This document shows, in pieces, positions 60,701-64,000 of a stretch of 64,000 nt of DNA. Below the pieces are notes generated by a model, which saw only the letters and a list, made by a program, of their open reading frames with translations, was not told the DNA's origin and searched no databases. Origin of the DNA: CADEED01 sp035995425. GTDB taxonomy: Bacteria > Pseudomonadota > Gammaproteobacteria > Steroidobacterales > Steroidobacteraceae. How positions within the stretch are numbered: the first letter of the stretch is position 1; every line of letters begins with the position of its first letter. The stretch is from contig DASYKM010000215.1 of assembly GCA_035995425.1 (NCBI GenBank), positions 1 through 64,000 of the forward strand, read 5' to 3'. The translations under genes and the position numbers were made by a program.

Positions 60701-61088
60701 ACAGCAGGAACGTGAACGACGCGTAGATCAGCGACGTGACGGTCGAGCCCATGTAGCCGAAACCCGCGCCGCGCGTGAGCAGGTCGATGTCCACGCCGTA
60801 CTTCGCCGCGTAGTAGGCGATCGGCAGACCGATGAGGAACATGAGCACCGCGAATGCGCCGATGGCCCAGGCCGCGTTCGGAAATCCGTACAGCAGGGTA
60901 ATCGTTCCACCAATGGCCTCGCAGGCGAGGAACGCAATGGGCCCGAGCGCGGTATTGCCGACGCGCGCGGTCGACTTGCGCGCGCTCTGCGCGGTGAAAC
61001 GCAGCGCGTAGTCCTCGAGCGTCTGGCTCGCCACCCACTGGTTGTACTGGCGGCGTTCGCGAATGATTTTTTGCTGGCGCGGCTTCAT
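57720..61088 (-). CDS. NCS1-transporter-like hybrid sensor histidine kinase
   Basis: 1122 residues. Residues about 1-480 form an NCS1 (nucleobase/cation symporter-type) transporter with about twelve helices (e.g. GPIAFLACEAIGGTITLLYG). A Cys-rich segment (about 490-545) follows, CSICENVF, CPAYSGPICSLCC, CRDQC, probably a metal or zinc site. Two more helices (about 568-630) precede HisKA with His681 (SHEIRTPLNS), HATPase (NLLSNAIKYTE, DTGVGIP), and a receiver with Asp969; a final helical tail (about 1065-1122) resembles a dimer or Hpt-like part. It probably senses a transported compound; porin-urtAB downstream on the other strand suggests urea or a related amide. Pairs with the LuxR regulator at 56798. 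Confidence 0.9.
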   Translation of the reverse strand: MKPRQQKIIRERRQYNQWVASQTLEDYALRFTAQSARKSTARVGNTALGPIAFLACEAIGGTITLLYGFPNAAWAIGAFAVLMFLIGLPIAYYAAKYGVDIDLLTRGAGFGYMGSTVTSLIYASFTFLLFAIEASIMSVALNLVFDIPMWLAHICSSLVVIPIALYGISLISKMQIVTQPIWLILQFVPISIIAWKHPAEIAAWTQYGGTDGGGGTFNFVLFGLAASVLLSLLPQIGEQVDYLRFLPNKTKANRIGWWTAVIGTGPGWVLLGGVKLLIGSFLAVWALRQGVHVSQADEPTIMYHLAFREVFQSPTFALVMTGIFVIVCQLKINVTNAYAGSIAWSNFFSRLTHAHPGRVVWLVFNVLLALLLMEIGIFRAIESILVIYANFAAGWIGALTADLVINKPLGFSPKYIEFKRAHLYDINPVGVGALIISVLLSSLAFMGAFGQYAQILSPFVALIVAFIAAPLIAWGTKGKYYLARPATGLPEKATELECSICENVFERGDIAMCPAYSGPICSLCCTLEARCRDQCKTNSRFNEQLDGFIARFLPQRIGALLNTRAGHFGGLLLLSNLAIGLLLGLIYQQYGGSLPAERETIRTTLWLVYFALLVVSGVMAWLIVLAHESRRAAEAESARQTSMLMDEIDAHKRTDAALAKAKEVAEAANVAKTRYIAGISHEIRTPLNSIYGYAQLLERGTAGPSDNAIRVIRRSAEHLADLIDGILDISKIENGILRLNRDKVPLAEFLEQIVDMFRLQAAAKGVEFIYQRPPNLPAFVHVDQKRLRQILINLLSNAIKYTERGNATLSVRYRSQVAEFEVADTGVGIPANELERVFEPFERGQGANVRAIPGTGLGLTITKLLTQIMGGEINAISTEGVGTTFTVRLLMSEAAPLPQSDKEWAAGARAVTGYSGARRRLLLIDDDASHIDIVQRLLAPLGFVLHAAPDGARGLDLAQQHRPDLALVDVSMPGITGWQVAERLRTMPGLEHLKIVIVSANAHEFSPGGPEASHDAFLIKPIDMQRLLECLATHLSLQWIYEPSAPSRETDLQGALPDHSRHHVDDLYQLGLIGHVRGIQAKLREMETDPTNKPFASRMRTLVANFDLKRYMNVLEGMRKHG

Positions 61089-61335
61089 GCGGCCGATGTG
61101 TCCCCTGGTTCCCCATAGCTAGATAGCAATCGACGTGCCACCACGTTCGGGAGACCGGCGCGTCACGTGCCCACACCACTGCGCACGATTCGAACAGCTG
61201 CCGCATTGAAGTGCAGGGTTTCGCGCGCCCGCACTGTGTTCGCACAACGGCGCGCGCGCCTACGTCAAATGACGCCTATCTCCGATGGAACCCGTTTCGT
61301 ACTTTGGTTCGCAGGGGTTGCAAACAAGGAAAACC
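61089..61335. promoter_or_regulatory. Divergent region between sensor kinase and porin-urt operon
   Basis: 247 bases without a gene. It holds a small inverted repeat CGTCA-AA-TGACG (61263-61274) about 62 bases upstream of the porin ATG and a run of GC alternation (GGCGCGCGCGCC near 61250). No convincing promoter was placed; a sequence with GG and GC spaced like a sigma-54 site has the wrong spacing and was rejected. Likely target site of the LuxR regulator. Confidence 0.4.
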
Positions 61336-62397
61336 ATGTCACTCAAGTCACACATCATCAAAGCGGCGGCGGGTCTCGGGTTGGCGGCGCTGCCAATGGC
61401 ACAAGGCATCGCCGGCGATTTCTCGGTGGGCGGTGGAATCCGCACCAGCTTCTCCAATACCGACTTTGACGACGGCGAGGGCGGCAGCGATTCGTTCAGC
61501 GACTTCGCGCTGAACAGCGCGCGCCTCTACATCAGCGGCAAGGCGACCGACAACATCGGCTTCATGCTCAACACCGAATACAACGGTGGCAATGAAACGA
61601 TTCGCGTCATCGACGCGGCGGCGCAGTTCGCGTTCAGCGGTGGCAAGCACAACATCTGGGTGGGCCGCTTCCTGCCGCCCAGCGATCGCGCCAATCTCTA
61701 CGGTCCTTACTACGCCAGCAACTGGGGCGTCTACCAGGACGGCGTGCAGGACGGCTATCCGTTCGAAACCGAAGGCCGCGATGACGGCATCGCCTACTGG
61801 GGCCAGTTCGACAAGGTCAAATTCTCGATCGGCGCCTTCGACGTCGCCGGGCTAACTACCGGAGATTCGGACGTGCTGCTGGCGACGCGCGTGCAGGTCG
61901 ACTTCTGGGACAAGGAAGACGGCTATTACCTGAACGGCACCTATTACGGCGAGAAAGACCTGCTCGCCATCGGTCTCGCGGCGCAGACCGCCGACGCCGG
62001 CGAAGCGTACTCGTTCGACTTCCTGCTGGAGAAAAAACTCGGCAATTCCGGCGTCGTCACGCTCGAGTCGGAATTCGCGGTGTACGACGGACTCGGTGGC
62101 TATCCCACGCCGGTCGGTGGCGCGTACGAGAAGTCGGACGGTTTCTATGTGCTCGGTGGCTATCTGTTCCCGTCTGAAGTCGGTCCCGGCAAGTTCCAGG
62201 TGCTCGGCAAGTACGGCCAGGCCACCTATGACTTCTTCGGCACCGACCTCGACCAGGACACGCTCGAGCTCGACGTGAACTACCTGATCAAGACGTTCAA
62301 CGCGCGCATCAGCCTGTACTTCCTCGACAAGAGCTTCGATCCGGATGTCGGCGGCGACAGCACGACGATCGGACTCGGTCTGCAAATTCAGATGTAA
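61336..62397 (+). CDS. Outer-membrane porin upstream of urtA
   Basis: 353 residues. AAGGA precedes ATG 61336; signal peptide MSLKSHIIKAAAGLGLAALP to about residue 27. The barrel alternates, with NSARLYISGKATDNIGFMLN and WVGRFLPPSDRANLYGPYY, similar to phosphate-selective-type porins, and ends in GLGLQIQM. Only 13 bases separate it from urtA, so they are one operon; porins of this kind (FmdC type) accompany urea/amide uptake. It should let the urea-type substrate through the outer membrane. Confidence 0.85.
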   Translation: MSLKSHIIKAAAGLGLAALPMAQGIAGDFSVGGGIRTSFSNTDFDDGEGGSDSFSDFALNSARLYISGKATDNIGFMLNTEYNGGNETIRVIDAAAQFAFSGGKHNIWVGRFLPPSDRANLYGPYYASNWGVYQDGVQDGYPFETEGRDDGIAYWGQFDKVKFSIGAFDVAGLTTGDSDVLLATRVQVDFWDKEDGYYLNGTYYGEKDLLAIGLAAQTADAGEAYSFDFLLEKKLGNSGVVTLESEFAVYDGLGGYPTPVGGAYEKSDGFYVLGGYLFPSEVGPGKFQVLGKYGQATYDFFGTDLDQDTLELDVNYLIKTFNARISLYFLDKSFDPDVGGDSTTIGLGLQIQM

Positions 62398-62410
62398 GGG
62401 GCGAACTCAA

Positions 62411-63703
62411 ATGAAGAACATGAAAATTACCCGCCGGCTGGCGGTGCTTGGTGCCGCGATGGCCATGACCATCGGTTCCGCGGCGCAAGCCGCCGACACG
62501 ATCAAGATCGGCATCCTGCACTCGCTGTCCGGGACGATGGCCATCTCCGAGACCACGCTCAAGGACACCGTCCTCATGCTCATCGACGAGCAGAACAAGA
62601 AAGGCGGGCTGCTCGGCAAGAAACTCGAGGCCGTGGTCGTCGACCCAGCTTCGAACTGGCCGCTGTTCGCCGAGAAGGCCGAGCAGCTGCTGGTCAAGGA
62701 CAAGGTCGCGGTGGTGTTCGGCTGCTGGACCAGCGTCTCGCGCAAGTCGGTGCTGCCGGTGTTCGAGAACAACAATGGACTGCTGTTCTACCCGGTGCAG
62801 TACGAAGGCGAGGAGTCGTCGAAGAACGTGTTCTACACCGGCGCGGCGCCTAACCAGCAGGCGATTCCCGCCGTGGACTATCTGATGAAAGATCTCGGCG
62901 TGAAGCGCTGGGTGCTCGCGGGCACGGACTACGTCTATCCGCGCACCACCAACAAGATTCTCGAGGCCTATCTGCAGGCCAAGGGCGTCGCTCCCGCCGA
63001 CATCATGATCAACTACACGCCGTTCGGTCACAGCGACTGGCAGAGCATCGTTGCGGACATCAAGAAGTTCGGCTCGGCCGGCAAGAAGACCGCGGTGGTC
63101 TCGACCATCAACGGCGATGCCAACGTGCCGTTCTACAAGGAGCTCGGCAACCAGAAGATCTCGGCGGAGGACATTCCGGTCGTGGCCTTCTCGGTGGGTG
63201 AAGAGGAGTTGTCGGGTATCGACACCAAGCCGCTGGTCGGCCATCTGGCCGCCTGGAACTACTTCATGAGCGTGAAGAGCCCGGTGAACACCGCGTGGAT
63301 CAACAAGTGGCACGCCTTCACCAAGAACCCGAAGCGCACTTTCAATGACCCGATGGAAGCGCATGTGATCGGCTTCCAGATGTGGGTGAAGGCGGTCGAG
63401 AAGGCGAAGACCACGGATGTGGCCAAGGTGACCGACGCGATGATCGGCATCGAAGTGCCGAACCTGACCGGCGGCGTCGCGAAGATGCTGCCTAACCACC
63501 ACCTGACCAAGCCCGTGCTCATCGGCGAGATCCGCGCGGACGGTCAATTCGACACGGTCTGGCAGACCAAGGGCCTGGTCCCAGGCGACGCCTGGTCCGA
63601 CTTCCTGCCGGGCAGCAAGGACATCGAAGCCGACTGGGTCACGTTGAAGTGCGGCAACTACAACACCAAGACCAAGCAGTGCTCGGGCCAGAACTACAAG
63701 TAA
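62411..63703 (+). CDS. urtA: Urea ABC transporter substrate-binding protein UrtA
   Basis: 430 residues. Signal peptide to about residue 28 (AVLGAAMAMTIGSAAQA-AD). The mature protein has the Leu/amide-binding-protein fold: IKIGILHSLSGTMAISETTL, VVFGCWTSVSRKSVLPVFE, LLFYPVQYEGEESSKNVFYT, DPMEAHVIGFQMW, all strongly typical of UrtA. It binds urea in the periplasm for UrtBCDE. A terminator between urtA and urtB should give more UrtA than permease, as is usual for such operons. Confidence 0.95.
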   Translation: MKNMKITRRLAVLGAAMAMTIGSAAQAADTIKIGILHSLSGTMAISETTLKDTVLMLIDEQNKKGGLLGKKLEAVVVDPASNWPLFAEKAEQLLVKDKVAVVFGCWTSVSRKSVLPVFENNNGLLFYPVQYEGEESSKNVFYTGAAPNQQAIPAVDYLMKDLGVKRWVLAGTDYVYPRTTNKILEAYLQAKGVAPADIMINYTPFGHSDWQSIVADIKKFGSAGKKTAVVSTINGDANVPFYKELGNQKISAEDIPVVAFSVGEEELSGIDTKPLVGHLAAWNYFMSVKSPVNTAWINKWHAFTKNPKRTFNDPMEAHVIGFQMWVKAVEKAKTTDVAKVTDAMIGIEVPNLTGGVAKMLPNHHLTKPVLIGEIRADGQFDTVWQTKGLVPGDAWSDFLPGSKDIEADWVTLKCGNYNTKTKQCSGQNYK

Positions 63704-63745
63704 ACAACAAGAAGAATCTGAAAAAGACGGCGCAAAAGGCAATTG

Positions 63746-63779
63746 AGGTCCCGGGAGCAATCCCGGGACCTTCTCTTTT
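63746..63779 (+). terminator. Intercistronic terminator between urtA and urtB
   Basis: AGGTCCCGGGA (63746-63756), GNRA-type loop GCAA, TCCCGGGACCT (63761-63771), then TTCTCTTTT. It lies 42 bases after urtA. The proposed urtB TTG start (63778) sits at the end of the U run. Partial read-through would allow urtB expression at a lower level. Confidence 0.85.
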
Positions 63780-64000
63780 GGCGCTGTTTGCTTTTCTCGC
63801 ACTCCTGTCAGCCATGCCGGGTCGCGCCGCCGCGCCGGACGAAGCATTCCGCGCGGCGGTGGCGAGCTTCGCCACCGGCGGCTTCGCGGAAAAATCGGCG
63901 GCGGTGACCGCGCTCGCCGAGCAGCGCCATTCTTCGGCGAAGGCCGTACTGGCATCGCTGCTCGACGGCAAGCTCTACTACCGCAACGCCGACAACCAGG
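63778..64000 (+). CDS. urtB: Urea ABC transporter permease UrtB, N-terminal part, cut by window edge
   Basis: 74 residues visible. From TTG 63778 the product begins with a hydrophobic signal-like stretch (ALFAFLALLSAMPGRAAA) and continues PDEAFRAAVASFATGGFAEK, VTALAEQRHSSAKAVLASLL, DGKLYYRNADNQ, the N-terminal periplasmic segment found in UrtB. The membrane part lies beyond the window. ATG 63814 is a possible later start but would lose the signal. Order urtA-urtB agrees with the usual urtABCDE operon. Confidence 0.8.
   Translation, partial: MALFAFLALLSAMPGRAAAPDEAFRAAVASFATGGFAEKSAAVTALAEQRHSSAKAVLASLLDGKLYYRNADNQ

Noticed and set aside
61304..61321. Sigma-54-like promoter before the porin
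   Set aside because: GG (61306-61307) and GC (61320-61321) are 12 apart instead of 10, so it does not fit the -24/-12 rule.

Overview
The window is about 64 kb of GC-rich (roughly two-thirds GC by eye) gammaproteobacterial chromosome. TonB-dependent uptake, several plant-polysaccharide hydrolases, many multi-domain histidine kinases and a family-V-type autotransporter suggest a soil or rhizosphere bacterium near Steroidobacteraceae/Xanthomonadales. That placement is inferred from gene style; there is no rRNA or marker gene here to prove it. Both edges cut genes: a GH9 cellulase on the left and urtB on the right.

Layout. 1-3.5 kb: GH9 endoglucanase (partial), then a membrane hybrid histidine kinase facing its likely LuxR-type response regulator, with overlapping 3' ends. 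3.5-17 kb: a nested stem-loop, tRNA-Ser(TGA) and one 13-kb gene for a glycine-rich autotransporter with about 54 degenerate repeats. 17-24 kb: a CheB-CheR-PAS-kinase-receiver giant, a decayed FAD oxidoreductase and an outer-membrane barrel. 24-26 kb: a leftward ArsR-SRPBCC-SDR-GST operon with ATGA overlaps and a perfect palindrome at the first start codon. 26-34 kb: exonuclease III, a GFA-type zinc protein, another hybrid kinase, cardiolipin-synthase-like PLD, hemerythrin, AI-2E-type permease and small unknowns. 34-42 kb: DeaD helicase with a 29-bp inverted repeat at its start codon, a TonB-like anchored unknown, an acetyl-xylan-esterase/SGNH fusion and a Tat-exported Gfo/Idh oxidoreductase. 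42-47 kb: a GntR(YtrA)-controlled ABC operon containing an unusual acyltransferase-3/ABC-ATPase fusion. 47-54 kb: an arabinan locus (TonB receptor, FCD-GntR regulator, GH43 and GH51). 54-64 kb: a urea/nickel-flavoured region (short HupE/UreJ, UreG, an NCS1-transporter histidine kinase plus LuxR response regulator, porin, urtA, urtB).

How the genes work together. The arabinan locus reads as a pathway: uptake receptor, sensor-regulator, endo-arabinanase and arabinofuranosidase; GH9 and the AXE/SGNH enzyme add cellulose and acetylated xylan as substrates. The right end reads as urea sensing and import: porin, UrtA and UrtB behind a transporter-like sensor kinase, with urease maturation genes nearby but no urease structural genes inside the window. 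The gntR-ABC operon resembles stress-inducible ABC export/resistance operons, here with a membrane acyltransferase welded to one ATPase.

The strongest candidates for something undescribed are the acyltransferase-ABC fusion, the NCS1-type sensor kinase with an internal cysteine cluster, the giant autotransporter, the deaD inverted repeat, several enzymes missing their catalytic residues (SDR without Tyr/Lys, ArsC-like protein without Cys, CheB domain without Asp), and a recurrent set of TA-rich words such as CTAACAA/TTGTTAG across coding and non-coding DNA.
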